A stretch of DNA of 64,000 bases from Auanema rhodensis (lineage: Eukaryota > Nematoda > Chromadorea > Rhabditida > Rhabditidae). This document shows, piece by piece, positions 26,335 through 39,782 of this stretch. The first letter of the stretch is position 1; each line of letters opens with the position of its first letter. Position numbers and translations under genes: made by a program. The DNA lies in contig OZ059899.1 in assembly GCA_964057225.1 (NCBI GenBank), positions 930,001 to 994,000 of the forward strand, written 5' to 3'. The notes under the pieces are model-generated. The model worked only from the letters and a program-made list of their open reading frames with translations, did no database searches and was not told the DNA's origin.

Positions 26335-27036
26335 ATGTTTTTAGATTCCGTTTTTCAAGGCAAAGACGATGGACAATGTTATTCAACGAAAAAATTAATT
26401 CTTCAGGGTGAAAATCGAGGATATAAGTGTGAACTTATATCAGTTGATATCTCGGTGCATTTTTAAGCTAGCGCAAATCTGATAACACAGATCGACGCAG
26501 CTCAAAAATCCGCATCGAATGCACTATACTACATTGAGAAACGCTTAATACAAAAATTAGTTATGATCGTTTGAAAAATGATGCATTAGTGTATGTTGAG
26601 TTTCCATGTACACTCAACATTGCTTCCAAAAACATTTTGACAAAAATTTTTTCGAAAAATTTCAAATTAATTTAGCAAAAAGTAGATGTTTTTAGATTCC
26701 GTTTTTCAAGGCAAAGACGATGGACAATGTTATTCAACGAAAAAAATAATTCTTCAGGGTGAAAATCGAGGATATAAGTGTGAACTTATATCAGTTGATA
26801 TCTCGGTGCATTTTTAAGCTAGCGCAAATCTGATAACACAGATCGACGCAGCTCAAAAATCCGCATCGAATGCACTATACTACATTGAGAAACGCTTAAT
26901 ACAAAAATTAGTTATGATCGTTTGAAAAATGATGCATTAGTGTATGTTGAGTTTCCATGTACACTCAACATTGCTTCCAAAAACATTTTGACAAAAATTT
27001 TTTCGAAAAATTTCAAATTAATTTAGCAGAAAGTAG

Positions 27037-29844
27037 ATGTTTTTAGATTCCGTTTTTCAAGGCAAAGACGATGGACAATGTTATTCAACGAAAAAAATAA
27101 TTCTTCAGGGTGAAAATCGAGGATATAAGTGTGAACTTATATCAATTGATATCTCGGTGCTTTTTTAAGCTAGCGCAAATCTGATAACACAGATCGATGC
27201 AGCTCAAAAATCCGCATCGAATGCACTATACTACATTGAGAAACGCTTAATACAAAAATTAGTTATGATCGTTTGGAAAATGATGCATTAGTGTATGTTG
27301 AGTTTCCATGTACACTCAACATTGCTTCCAAAAACATTTTGACAAAAATTTTTTCGAAAAATTTCAAGATAATTTAGCGAAAAGTAGATGTTTTTAGATT
27401 CCGTTTTTCAAGGCAAAGACGATGGACAATGTTATTCAACGAAAAAATTAATTCTTCAGGGTGAAAATCGAGGATATAAGTGTGAACTTATATCAGTTGA
27501 TATCTCGGTGCATTTTCAAGCTAGCGCAAATCTGATAACACAGATCGACGCAGCTCAAAAATCCGCATCGAATGCACTATACTACATTAAGAAACGCTTA
27601 ATACAAAAATCAGTTATGATCGTTTGAAAAATGATGCATTAGTGTATGTTGAGTTTCCATGTACACTCAACATTGCTTCCAAAAACATTTTGACAAAAAT
27701 TTTTTCGAAAAATTTCAAAATAATTTAGCGAAAAGTAGATGTTTTAAGATTCCGTTTTTCAAGGCAAAGACGATGGACAATGTTATTCATCGAAAAAATT
27801 AATTCTTCAGGGTGAAAATCGAGGTTATAAGTGTGAACTTATATCAGTTGATATCTCGGTGCATTTTCAAGCTAGCGCAAATCTGATAACACAGATCGAC
27901 GCAGCTCAAAAATCCGCATCGAATGCACTATACTACATTGAGAAACGCTTAATACAAAAATTAGTTATGATCGTTTGAAAAATGATGCATTAGTGTATGT
28001 TGAGTTTCCATGTACACTCAACATTGCTTCCAAAAACATTTTGACAAAAATTTTTTCGAAAAATTTCAAATTAATTTAGCAAAAAGTAGATGTTCTTAGA
28101 TTCCGTTTTTCAAGGCAAAGACGATGGACAATGTTATTCAACGAAAAAAATAATTCTTCAGGGTGAAAATCGAGGATATAAGTGTGAACTTATATCAGTT
28201 GATATCTCGGTGCTTTTTTAAGCTAGCGCAAATCTGATAACACAGATCGACGCAGCTCAAAAATCCGCATCGAATGCACTATACTACATTGAGAAACGCT
28301 TAATACAAAAATTAGTTATGATTGTTTGAAAAATGATGCATTAGTGTATGTTGAGTTTCCATGTACACTCAACATTGCTTCCAAAAACATTTTGACAAAA
28401 ATTTTTTCGAAAACTTTCAAGATAATTTAGCGAAAAGTAGATGTTTTTAGATTCCGTTTTTCAAGGCAAAGACGATGGACAATGTTATTCAACGAAAAAA
28501 TTAATTCTTCAGGGTGAAAATCGAGGATATAAGTGTGAACTTATATCAGTTGATATCTCGGTGCATTTTCAAGCTAGCGCAAATCTGATAACACAGATCG
28601 ACGCAGCTCAAAAATCCGCATCGAATGCACTATATTACATTGAGAAACGCTTAATACAAAATTTAGTTATGATCGTTTGAAAAATGATGCATTAGTGTAT
28701 GTTGAGTTTCCATGTACACTCAACATTGCTTCCAAAAACATTTTGACAAAAATTTTTTCGAAAAATTTCAAAATAATTTAGCAAAAAGTAGATGTTTTTA
28801 GATTCCGTTTTTCAAAGCAAAGACGATGGACAATGTTATTCAACGAAAAAAATAATTCTTCAGGGTGAAAATCGAGGATATAAGTGTGAACTTATATCAG
28901 TTGATATCTCGGTGCTTTTTTAAGCTAGCGCAAATCTGATAACACAGATCGACGCAGCTTAAAAATCCGCATCGAATGCACTATACTACATTGAGAAACG
29001 CTTAATACAAAATTTAGTTATGATCGTTTGAAAAATGATGCATTAGTGTATGTTGAGTTTCCATGTACACTCAACATTGCTTCCAAAAACATTTTGACAA
29101 AAATTTTTTCGAAAAATTTCAAAATAATTTAGCAAAAAGTAGATGTTTTTAGATTCCGTTTTTCAAAGCAAAGACGATGGACAATGTTATTCAACGAAAA
29201 AAATAATTCTTCAGGGTGAAAATCGAGGATATAAGTGTGAACTTATATCAGTTGATATCTCGGTGCATTTTTAAGCTAGCGCAAATCTGATAACACAGAT
29301 CGACGCAGCTCAAAAATCCGCATTGAATGCACTATACTACATTGAGAAACGCTCAATACAAAAATTAGTTATGATCGTTTGAAAAATGATGCATTAGTGT
29401 ATGTTGAGTTTCCATGTACACTCAACATTGCTTCCAAAAACATTTTGACAAAAATTTTTTCGAAAAATTTCAAGATAATTTAGCGAAAAGTAGATGTTTT
29501 TAGATTCCGTTTTTCAAGGCAAAGACGATGGACAATGTTATTCAACGAAAAAATTAATTCTTCAGGGTGAAAATCGAGGATATAAGTGTGAACTTATATC
29601 AGTTGATATCTCGGTGCATTTTTAAGCTAGCGCAAATCTGATAACACAGATCGACGCAGCTCAAAAATCCGCATCGAATGCACTATACTACATTGAGAAA
29701 CGCTTAATACAAAAATTAGTTATGATCGTTTGAAAAATGATGCATTAGTGTATGTTGAGTTTCCATGTACACTCAACATTGCTTCCAAAAACATTTTGAC
29801 AAAAATTTTTTCGAAAAATTTCAAATTAATTTAGCAGAAAGTAG
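27037..29844 (+). repeat. 8-monomer higher-order repeat, copy 1 (2,808 bp)
   Basis: Order H-A-B-C-D-E-F-G. Diagnostic marks are: H (27037) TTTAGCAGAAAG with GTTTGGAAAATG; A (27388) CATTAAGAAACG with AAAATCAGTT; B (27739) ATGTTTTAAGATT with GAGGTTATAAG; C (28090) ATGTTCTTAG; D (28441) CTATATTACATT with AAAATTTAG; E (28792) CAAAGC with AAAATTTAG; F (29143) CCGCATTGAATG with CGCTCAATAC; G (29494) TAGCGAAAAG with a TAA at codon 44. A G-like monomer also precedes the block at 26335. This copy and the next differ very little. Confidence 0.88.
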
Positions 29845-32301
29845 ATGTTTTTAGATTCCGTTTTTCAAGGCAAAGACGATGGACAATGTTATTCAACGAA
29901 AAAAATAATTCTTCAGGGTGAAAATCGAGGATATAAGTGTGAACTTATATCAATTGATATCTCGGTGCTTTTTTAAGCTAGCGCAAATCTGATAACACAG
30001 ATCGATGCAGCTCAAAAATCCGCATCGAATGCACTATACTACATTGAGAAACGCTTAATACAAAAATTAGTTATGATCGTTTGGAAAATGATGCATTAGT
30101 GTATGTTGAGTTTCCATGTACACTCAACATTGCTTCCAAAAACATTTTGACAAAAATTTTTTCGAAAAATTTCAAGATAATTTAGCGAAAAGTAGATGTT
30201 TTTAGATTCCGTTTTTCAAGGCAAAGACGATGGACAATGTTATTCAACGAAAAAATTAATTCTTCAGGGTGAAAATCGAGGATATAAGTGTGAACTTATA
30301 TCAGTTGATATCTCGGTGCATTTTCAAGCTAGCGCAAATCTGATAACACAGATCGACGCAGCTCAAAAATCCGCATCGAATGCACTATACTACATTAAGA
30401 AACGCTTAATACAAAAATCAGTTATGATCGTTTGAAAAATGATGCATTAGTGTATGTTGAGTTTCCATGTACACTCAACATTGCTTCCAAAAACATTTTG
30501 ACAAAAATTTTTTCGAAAAATTTCAAAATAATTTAGCGAAAAGTAGATGTTTTAAGATTCCGTTTTTCAAGGCAAAGACGATGGACAATGTTATTCATCG
30601 AAAAAATTAATTCTTCAGGGTGAAAATCGAGGTTATAAGTGTGAACTTATATCAGTTGATATCTCGGTGCATTTTCAAGCTAGCGCAAATCTGATAACAC
30701 AGATCGACGCAGCTCAAAAATCCGCATCGAATGCACTATACTACATTGAGAAACGCTTAATACAAAAATTAGTTATGATCGTTTGAAAAATGATGCATTA
30801 GTGTATGTTGAGTTTCCATGTACACTCAACATTGCTTCCAAAAACATTTTGACAAAAATTTTTTCGAAAAATTTCAAATTAATTTAGCAAAAAGTAGATG
30901 TTCTTAGATTCCGTTTTTCAAGGCAAAGACGATGGACAATGTTATTCAACGAAAAAAATAATTCTTCAGGGTGAAAATCGAGGATATAAGTGTGAACTTA
31001 TATCAGTTGATATCTCGGTGCTTTTTTAAGCTAGCGCAAATCTGATAACACAGATCGACGCAGCTCAAAAATCCGCATCGAATGCACTATACTACATTGA
31101 GAAACGCTTAATACAAAAATTAGTTATGATTGTTTGAAAAATGATGCATTAGTGTATGTTGAGTTTCCATGTACACTCAACATTGCTTCCAAAAACATTT
31201 TGACAAAAATTTTTTCGAAAACTTTCAAGATAATTTAGCGAAAAGTAGATGTTTTTAGATTCCGTTTTTCAAGGCAAAGACGATGGACAATGTTATTCAA
31301 CGAAAAAATTAATTCTTCAGGGTGAAAATCGAGGATATAAGTGTGAACTTATATCAGTTGATATCTCGGTGCATTTTCAAGCTAGCGCAAATCTGATAAC
31401 ACAGATCGACGCAGCTCAAAAATCCGCATCGAATGCACTATATTACATTGAGAAACGCTTAATACAAAATTTAGTTATGATCGTTTGAAAAATGATGCAT
31501 TAGTGTATGTTGAGTTTCCATGTACACTCAACATTGCTTCCAAAAACATTTTGACAAAAATTTTTTCGAAAAATTTCAAAATAATTTAGCAAAAAGTAGA
31601 TGTTTTTAGATTCCGTTTTTCAAAGCAAAGACGATGGACAATGTTATTCAACGAAAAAAATAATTCTTCAGGGTGAAAATCGAGGATATAAGTGTGAACT
31701 TATATCAGTTGATATCTCGGTGCTTTTTTAAGCTAGCGCAAATCTGATAACACAGATCGACGCAGCTTAAAAATCCGCATCGAATGCACTATACTACATT
31801 GAGAAACGCTTAATACAAAATTTAGTTATGATCGTTTGAAAAATGATGCATTAGTGTATGTTGAGTTTCCATGTACACTCAACATTGCTTCCAAAAACAT
31901 TTTGACAAAAATTTTTTCGAAAAATTTCAAAATAATTTAGCAAAAAGTAGATGTTTTTAGATTCCGTTTTTCAAAGCAAAGACGATGGACAATGTTATTC
32001 AACGAAAAAAATAATTCTTCAGGGTGAAAATCGAGGATATAAGTGTGAACTTATATCAGTTGATATCTCGGTGCATTTTTAAGCTAGCGCAAATCTGATA
32101 ACACAGATCGACGCAGCTCAAAAATCCGCATTGAATGCACTATACTACATTGAGAAACGCTCAATACAAAAATTAGTTATGATCGTTTGAAAAATGATGC
32201 ATTAGTGTATGTTGAGTTTCCATGTACACTCAACATTGCTTCCAAAAACATTTTGACAAAAATTTTTTCGAAAAATTTCAAGATAATTTAGCGAAAAGTA
32301 G
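29845..32301 (+). repeat. 8-monomer higher-order repeat, copy 2 (seven of eight monomers)
   Basis: H-A-B-C-D-E-F repeats copy 1 at a 2,808-bp shift, with the private marks retained. G is absent and an A-type monomer follows at 32302. The abrupt order change is what unequal exchange between misaligned HOR copies would leave. Confidence 0.88.
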
Positions 32302-35300
32302 ATGTTTTTAGATTCCGTTTTTCAAGGCAAAGACGATGGACAATGTTATTCAACGAAAAAATTAATTCTTCAGGGTGAAAATCGAGGATATAAGTGTGAA
32401 CTTATATCAGTTGATATCTCGGTGCATTTTCAAGCTAGCGCAAATCTGATAACACAGATCGACGCAGCTCAAAAATCCGCATCGAATGCACTATACTACA
32501 TTAAGAAACGCTTAATACAAAAATTAGTTATGATCGTTTGAAAAATGATGCATTAGTGTATGTTGAGTTTCCATGTACACTCAACATTGCTTCCAAAAAC
32601 ATTTTGACAAAAATTTTTTCGAAAAATTTCAAAATAATTTAGCGAAAAGTAGATGTTTTAAGATTCCGTTTTTCAAGGCAAAGACGATGGACAATGTTAT
32701 TCATTGAAAAAATTAATTCTTCAGGGTGAAAATCGAGGTTATAAGTGTGAACTTATATCAGTTGATATCTCGGTGCATTTTCAAGCTAGCGCAAATCTGA
32801 TAACACAGATCGACGCAGCTCAAAAATCCGCATCGAATGCACTATACTACATTAAGAAACGCTTAATACAAAAACTAGTTATGATCGTTTGAAAAATGAT
32901 GCATTAGTGTATGTTGAGTTTCCATGTACACTCAACATTGCTTCCAAAAACATTTTGACAAAAATTTTTTCGAAAAATTTCAAATTAATTTAGCAAAAAA
33001 TAGATGTTCTTAGATTCCGTTTTTCAAGGCAAAGACGATGGACAATGTTATTCAACGAAAAAAATAATTCTTCAGGGTGAAAATCGAGGATATAAGTGTG
33101 AACTTATATCAGTTGATATCTCGGTGCATTTTCAAGCTAGCGCAAATCTGATAACACAGATCGACGCAGCTCAAAAATCCGCATCGAATGCACTATACTA
33201 CATTGAGAAACGCTTAATACAAAAATTAGTTATGATTGTTTGAAAAATGATGCATTAGTGTATGTTGAGTTTCCATGTACACTCAACATTGCTTCCAAAA
33301 ACATTTTGACAAAAATTTTTTCGAAAAATTTCAAAATAATTTAGCAAAAAGTAGATGTTTTTAGATTCCGTTTTTCAAGGCAAAGACGATGGACAATGTT
33401 ATTCAACGAAAAAAATAATTCTTCAGGGTGAAAATCGAGGATATAAGTGTGAACTTATATCAGTTGATATCTCGGTGCATTTTTAAGCTAGCGCAAATCT
33501 GATAACACAGATCGACGCAGCTCAAAAATCCGCATTGAATGCACTATACTACATTGAGAAACGCTCAATACAAAAATTAGTTATGATCGTTTGAAAAATG
33601 ATGCATTAGTGTATGTTGAGTTTCCATGTACACTCAACATTGCTTCCAAAAACATTTTGACAAAAATTTTTTCGAAAAATTTCAAGATAATTTAGCGAAA
33701 AGTAGATGTTTTTAGATTCCGTTTTTCAAGGCAAAGACGATGGACAATGTTATTCAACGAAAAAATTAATTCTTCAGGGTGAAAATCGAGGATATAAGTG
33801 TGAACTTATATCAGTTGATATCTCGGTGCATTTTCAAGCTAGCGCAAATCTGATAACACAGATCGACGCAGCTCAAAAATCCGCATCGAATGCACTATAC
33901 TACATTAAGAAACGCTTAATACAAAAATTAGTTATGATCGTTTGAAAAATGATGCATTAGTGTATGTTGAGTTTCCATGTACACTCAACATTGCTTCCAA
34001 AAACATTTTGACAAAAATTTTTTCGAAAAATTTCAAAATAATTTAGCGAAAAGTAGATGTTTTAAGATTCCGTTTTTTAAGGCAAAGACGATGGACAATG
34101 TTATTCATCGAAAAAATTAATTCTTCAGGGTGAAAATCGAGGTTATAAGTGTGAACTTATATCAGTTGATATCTCGGTGCATTTTCAAGCTAGCGCAAAT
34201 CTGATAACACAGATCGACGCAGCTCAAAAATCCGCATCGAATGCACTATACTACATTGAGAAACGCTTAATACAAAAATTAGTTATGATCGTTTGAAAAA
34301 TGATGCATTAGTGTATGTTGAGTTTCCATGTACACTCAACATTGCTTCCAAAAACATTTTGACAAAAATTTTTTCGAAAAATTTCAAATTAATTTAGCAA
34401 AAAATAGATGTTCTTAGATTCCGTTTTTCAAGGCAAAGACGATGGACAATGTTATTCAACGAAAAAAATAATTCTTCAGGGTGAAAATCGAGGATATAAG
34501 TGTGAACTTATATCAGTTGATATCTCGGTGCTTTTTTAAGCTAGCGCAAATCTGATAACACAGATCGACGCAGCTCAAAAATCCGCATCGAATGCACTAT
34601 ACTACATTGAGAAACGCTTAATACAAAAATTAGTTATGATTGTTTGAAAAATGATGCATTAGTGTATGTTGAGTTTCCATGTACACTCAACATTGCTTCC
34701 AAAAACATTTTGACAAAAATTTTTTCGAAAAATTTCAAGATAATTTAGCGAAAAGTAGATGTTTTTAGATTCCGTTTTTCAAGGCAAAGACGATGGACAA
34801 TGTTATTCAACGAAAAAATTAATTCTTCAGGGTGAAAATCGAGGATATAAGTGTGAACTTATATCAGTTGATATCTCGGTGCTTTTTTAAGCTAGCGCAA
34901 ATCTGATAACACAGATCGACGCAGCTTAAAAATCCGCATCGAATGCACTATACTACATTGAGAAACGCGTAATACAAAATTTAGTTATGATCGTTTGAAA
35001 AATGATGCATTAGTGTATGTTGAGTTTCCATGTACACTCAACATTGCTTCCAAAAACATTTTGACAAAAATTTTTTCGAAAAATTTCAAGATAATTTAGC
35101 GAAAAGTAGATGTTTTTAGATTCCGTTTTTCAAGGCAAAGACGATGGACATTGTTATTCAACGAAAAAATTAATTCTTCAGGGTGAAAATCGAGGATATA
35201 AGTGTGAACTTATATCAGTTGATATCTCGGTGCTTTTTTAAGCTAGCGCAAATCTGATAACACAGATCGACGCAGCTTAAAAATCCGCATCGAATGCACT

Positions 35301-36513
35301 ATACTACATTGAGAAACGCGTAATACAAAATTTAGTTATGATCGTTTGAAAAATGATGCATTAGTGTATGTTGAGTTTCCATGTACACTCAACATTGCTT
35401 CCAAAAACATTTTGACAAAAATTTTTTCGAAAAATTTCAAGATAATTTAGCGAAAAGTAGATGTTTTTAGATTCCGTTTTTCAAGGCAAAGACGATGGAC
35501 AATGTTATTCAACGAAAAAATTAATTCTTCAGGGTGAAAATCGAGGATATAAGTGTGAACATATATCAGTTGATATCTCGGTGCATTTTCAAGCTAGCGC
35601 AAATCTGATAACACAGATCGACGCAGCTCAAAAATCCGCATCGAATTCACTATACTACATTGAGAAACGCTTAATACAAAAATTAGTTATGATCGTTTGA
35701 AAAATGATGCATTAGTGTATGTTGAGTTTCCATGTACACTCAACATTGCTTCCAAAAACATTTTGACAAAAATTTTTTCGAAAAATTTCAAAATAATTTA
35801 GCAAAAAGTAGATGTTTTTAGATTCCGTTTTTCAAGGCAAAGACGATGGACAATGTTATTCAACGAAAAAAATAATTCTTCAGGGTGAAAATCGAGGATA
35901 TAAGTGTGAACTTATATCAGTTGATATCTCGGTGCATTTTCAAGCTAGCGCAAATCTGATAACACAGATCGACGCAGCTCAAAAATCCGCATCGAATGCA
36001 CTATACTACATTGAGAAACGCTTAATACAAAAATTAGTTATGATCGTTTGAAAAATGATGCATTAGTGTATGTTGAGTTTCCATGTACACTCAACATTGC
36101 TTCCAAAAACATTTTGACAAAAATTTTTTCGAAAAATTTCAAGATAATTTAGCGAAAAGTAGATGTTTTTAGATTCCGTTTTTCAAGGCAAAGACGATGG
36201 ACAATGTTATTCAACGAAAAAATTAATTCTTCAGGGTGAAAATCGAGGATATAAGTGTGAACTTATATCAGTTGATATCTCGGTGCATTTTCAAGCTAGC
36301 GCAAATCTGATAACACAGATCGACGCAGCTCAAAAATCCGCATCGAATGCACTATACTACATTGAGAAACGCTTAATACAAAAATTAGTTATGATCGTTT
36401 GAAAAATGATGCATTAGTGTATGTTGAGTTTCCATGTACACTCAACATTGCTTCCAAAAACATTTTGACAAAAATTTTTTCAAAAAATTTCAAAATAATT
36501 TAGCAAAAAGTAG
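32302..36513 (+). repeat. Twelve-monomer block, left copy (A-B-C-F-A-B-C-X-X-Y-Z-W)
   Basis: Monomer starts are 32302 (A), 32653 (B), 33004 (C), 33355 (F), 33706 (A), 34057 (B), 34408 (C), 34759 and 35110 (X), 35461 (Y), 35812 (Z) and 36163 (W). X carries AAACGCGTAATAC. Y carries GAACATATATC and CGAATTCAC. Z and W are open-frame monomers, Z with AAAAAATAATTC after TAGCAAAAAG and W with AAAAATTAATTC after TAGCGAAAAG. The block returns at 41187-45398, 8,885 bp away. The B monomer at 32653 has a TCATTG variant, and 33004 has an open frame unlike its counterpart at 41889, so the first three monomers have diverged most. Confidence 0.85.
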
Positions 36514-38268
36514 ATGTTTTTAGATTCCGTTTTTCAAGGCAAAGACGATGGACAATGTTATTCAACGAAAAAAATAATTCTTCAGGGTGAAAATCGAGGA
36601 TATAAGTGTGAACTTATATCAGTTGATATCTCGGTGCTTTTTTAAGCTAGCGCAAATCTGATAACACAGATCGACGCAGCTTGAAAATCCGCATCGAATG
36701 CACTATACTACATTGAGAAACGCTTAATACAAAAATTAGTTATGATCGTTTGAAAAATGATGCATTAGTGTATGTTGAGTTTCCATGTACACTCAACATT
36801 GCTTCCAAAAACATTTTGACAAAAATTTTTTCGAAAAATTTCAAGATAATTTAGCGAAAAGTAGATGTTTTTAGATTCCGTTTTTCAAGGCAAAGACGAT
36901 GGACAATGTTATTCAACGAAAAAAATAATTCTTCAGGGTGAAAATCGAGGATATAAGTGTGAACTTATATCAGTTGATATCTCGGTGCTTTTTTAAGCTA
37001 GCGCAAATCTGATAACACAGATCGACGCAGCTTAAAAATCCGCATCGAATGCACTATACTACATTGAGAAACGCTTAATACAAAATTTAGTTATGATCGT
37101 TTGAAAAATGATGCATTAGTGTATGTTGAGTTTCCATGTACACTCAACATTGCTTCCAAAAACATTTTGACAAAAATTTTTTCGAAAAATTTCAAAATAA
37201 TTTAGCAAAAAGTAGATGTTTTTAGATTCCGTTTTTCAAAGCAAAGACGATGGACAATGTTATTCAACGAAAAAAATAATTCTTCAGGGTGAAAATCGAG
37301 GATATAAGTGTGAACTTATATCAGTTGATATCTCGGTGCTTTTTTAAGCTAGCGCAAATCTGATAACACAGATCGACGCAGCTCAAAAATCCGCATCGAA
37401 TGCACTATACTACATTGAGAAACGCTCAATACAAAAATTAGTTATGATCGTTTGAAAAATGATGCATTAGTGTATGTTGAGTTTCCATGTACACTCAACA
37501 TTGCTTCCAAAAACATTTTGACAAAAATTTTTTCGAAAAATTTCAAAATAATTTAGCAAAAAGTAGATGTTTTTAGATTCCGTTTTTCAAAGCAAAGACG
37601 ATGGACAATGTTATTCAACGAAAAAAATAATTCTTCAGGGTGAAAATCGAGGATATAAGTGTGAACTTATATCAGTTGATATCTCGGTGCATTTTTAAGC
37701 TAGCGCAAATCTGATAACACAGATCGACGCAGCTCAAAAATCCGCATTGAATGCACTATACTACATTGAGAAACGCTCAATACAAAAATTAGTTATGATC
37801 GTTTGAAAAATGATGCATTAGTGTATGTTGAGTTTCCATGTACACTCAACATTGCTTCCAAAAACATTTTGACAAAAATTTTTTCGAAAAATTTAAAAAT
37901 AATTTAGCAAAAAGTAGATGTTTTTAGATTCCTTTTTTCAAGGCGAAGACGATGGACAATGTTATTCAACGAAAAAAATAATTCTTCAGGGTGAAAATCG
38001 AGGATATAAGTGTGAACTTATATCAGTTGATATCTCGGTGCATTTTTAAGCTAGCGCAAATCTGATAACACAGATCGACGCAGCTTAAAAATCCGCATCG
38101 AATGCACTATACTACATTGAGAAACGCTTAATACAAAAATTAGTTATGATCGTTTGAAAAATGATGCATTAGTGTATGTTGAGTTTCCATGTACACTCAA
38201 CATTGCTTCCAAAAACATTTTGACAAAAATTTTTTCAAAAAATTTCAAAATAATTTAGCAAAAAGTAG
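36514..38268 (+). repeat. Five-monomer unit V-P-E-F-R, first copy (1,755 bp)
   Basis: V (36514) carries GCTTGAAAATCC and is preceded by the rare TTTTTTCAAAAAATTTC. P (36865) has TAGCGAAAAG and AAAATTTAG. E-like (37216) has CAAAGC and CGCTCAATAC. F (37567) has CCGCATTGAATG. R (37918) has AAGGCGAAGACG and is preceded by ATTTAAAAATAATTT. The rare mark before V reappears 1,755 bp later, at about 38237, showing that the next monomer begins a second copy of the same unit. Confidence 0.85.
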
Positions 38269-38378
38269 ATGTTTTTAGATTCCGTTTTTCAAGGCAAAGA
38301 CGATGGACAATGTTATTCAACGAAACATTTTGACAAAAATTTTTTCGAAAAATTTCAAGATAATTTAGCGAAAAGTAG
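38269..38378 (+). repeat. Truncated 110-bp monomer with 241-bp internal deletion
   Basis: The monomer runs normally through TTATTCAACGAAA (to about 38325) and then jumps to CATTTTGACAAAAA of the monomer end, losing 241 bp and with it the two inverted repeats. Both sides of the break have an A-run (CGAAAAAA on the left, CCAAAAACATT on the right), so at least AAA is shared at the junction. It is the only gross defect in the array. Its upstream rare mark identifies it as the second copy of the V monomer at 36514. Confidence 0.92.
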
Positions 38379-39782
38379 ATGTTTTTAGATTCCGTTTTTC
38401 AAGGCAAAGACGATGGACAATGTTATTCAACGAAAAAAATAATTCTTCAGGGTGAAAATCGAGGATATAAGTGTGAACTTATATCAGTTGATATCTCGGT
38501 GCTTTTTTAAGCTAGCGCAAATCTGATAACACAGATCGACGCAGCTTAAAAATCCGCATCGAATGCACTATACTACATTGAGAAACGCTTAATACAAAAT
38601 TTAGTTATGATCGTTTGAAAAATGATGCATTAGTGTATGTTGAGTTTCCATGTACACTCAACATTGCTTCCAAAAACATTTTGACAAAAATTTTTTCGAA
38701 AAATTTCAAAATAATTTAGCAAAAAGTAGATGTTTTTAGATTCCGTTTTTCAAAGCAAAGACGATGGACAATGTTATTCAACGAAAAAAATAATTCTTCA
38801 GGGTGAAAATCGAGGATATAAGTGTGAACTTATATCAGTTGATATCTCGGTGCTTTTTTAAGCTAGCGCAAATCTGATAACACAGATCGACGCAGCTCAA
38901 AAATCCGCATCGAATGCACTATACTACATTGAGAAACGCTCAATACAAAAATTAGTTATGATCGTTTGAAAAATGATGCATTAGTGTATGTTGAGTTTCC
39001 ATGTACACTCAACATTGCTTCCAAAAACATTTTGACAAAAATTTTTTCGAAAAATTTCAAAATAATTTAGCAAAAAGTAGATGTTTTTAGATTCCGTTTT
39101 TCAAAGCAAAGACGATGGACAATGTTATTCAACGAAAAAAATAATTCTTCAGGGTGAAAATCGAGGATATAAGTGTGAACTTATATCAGTTGATATCTCG
39201 GTGCATTTTTAAGCTAGCGCAAATCTGATAACACAGATCGACGCAGCTCAAAAATCCGCATTGAATGCACTATACTACATTGAGAAACGCTCAATACAAA
39301 AATTAGTTATGATCGTTTGAAAAATGATGCATTAGTGTATGTTGAGTTTCCATGTACACTCAACATTGCTTCCAAAAACATTTTGACAAAAATTTTTTCG
39401 AAAAATTTAAAAATAATTTAGCAAAAAGTAGATGTTTTTAGATTCCTTTTTTCAAGGCGAAGACGATGGACAATGTTATTCAACGAAAAAAATAATTCTT
39501 CAGGGTGAAAATCGAGGATATAAGTGTGAACTTATATCAGTTGATATCTCGGTGCATTTTTAAGCTAGCGCAAATCTGATAACACAGATCGACGCAGCTT
39601 AAAAATCCGCATCGAATGCACTATACTACATTGAGAAACGCTTAATACAAAAATTAGTTATGATCGTTTGAAAAATGATGCATTAGTGTATGTCGAGTTT
39701 CCATGTACACTCAACATTGCTTCCAAAAACATTTTGACAAAAATTTTTTCGAAAAATTTCAAGATAATTTAGCGAAAAGTAG
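38379..39782 (+). repeat. Second copy of the P-E-F-R monomers after the truncated V
   Basis: Starts 38379, 38730, 39081 and 39432 match 36865, 37216, 37567 and 37918 at a constant 1,514-bp shift (five monomers minus the 241-bp deletion). The R copy ends with TATGTCGAG rather than TATGTTGAG, a change shared with the R monomers at 58737 and 61896. Confidence 0.85.

Noticed and set aside
32704-32892. 62-codon frame starting at TTG
   Set aside because: It is the same monomer frame in a B-type copy broken at codon 3; the TTG arises from ACG-to-TTG change and has no independent support as a start.
38269-38378. Insertion site of a mobile element
   Set aside because: The anomaly is a simple loss of 241 bp of monomer sequence at an A-run; no foreign bases or duplicated target lie at the junction.
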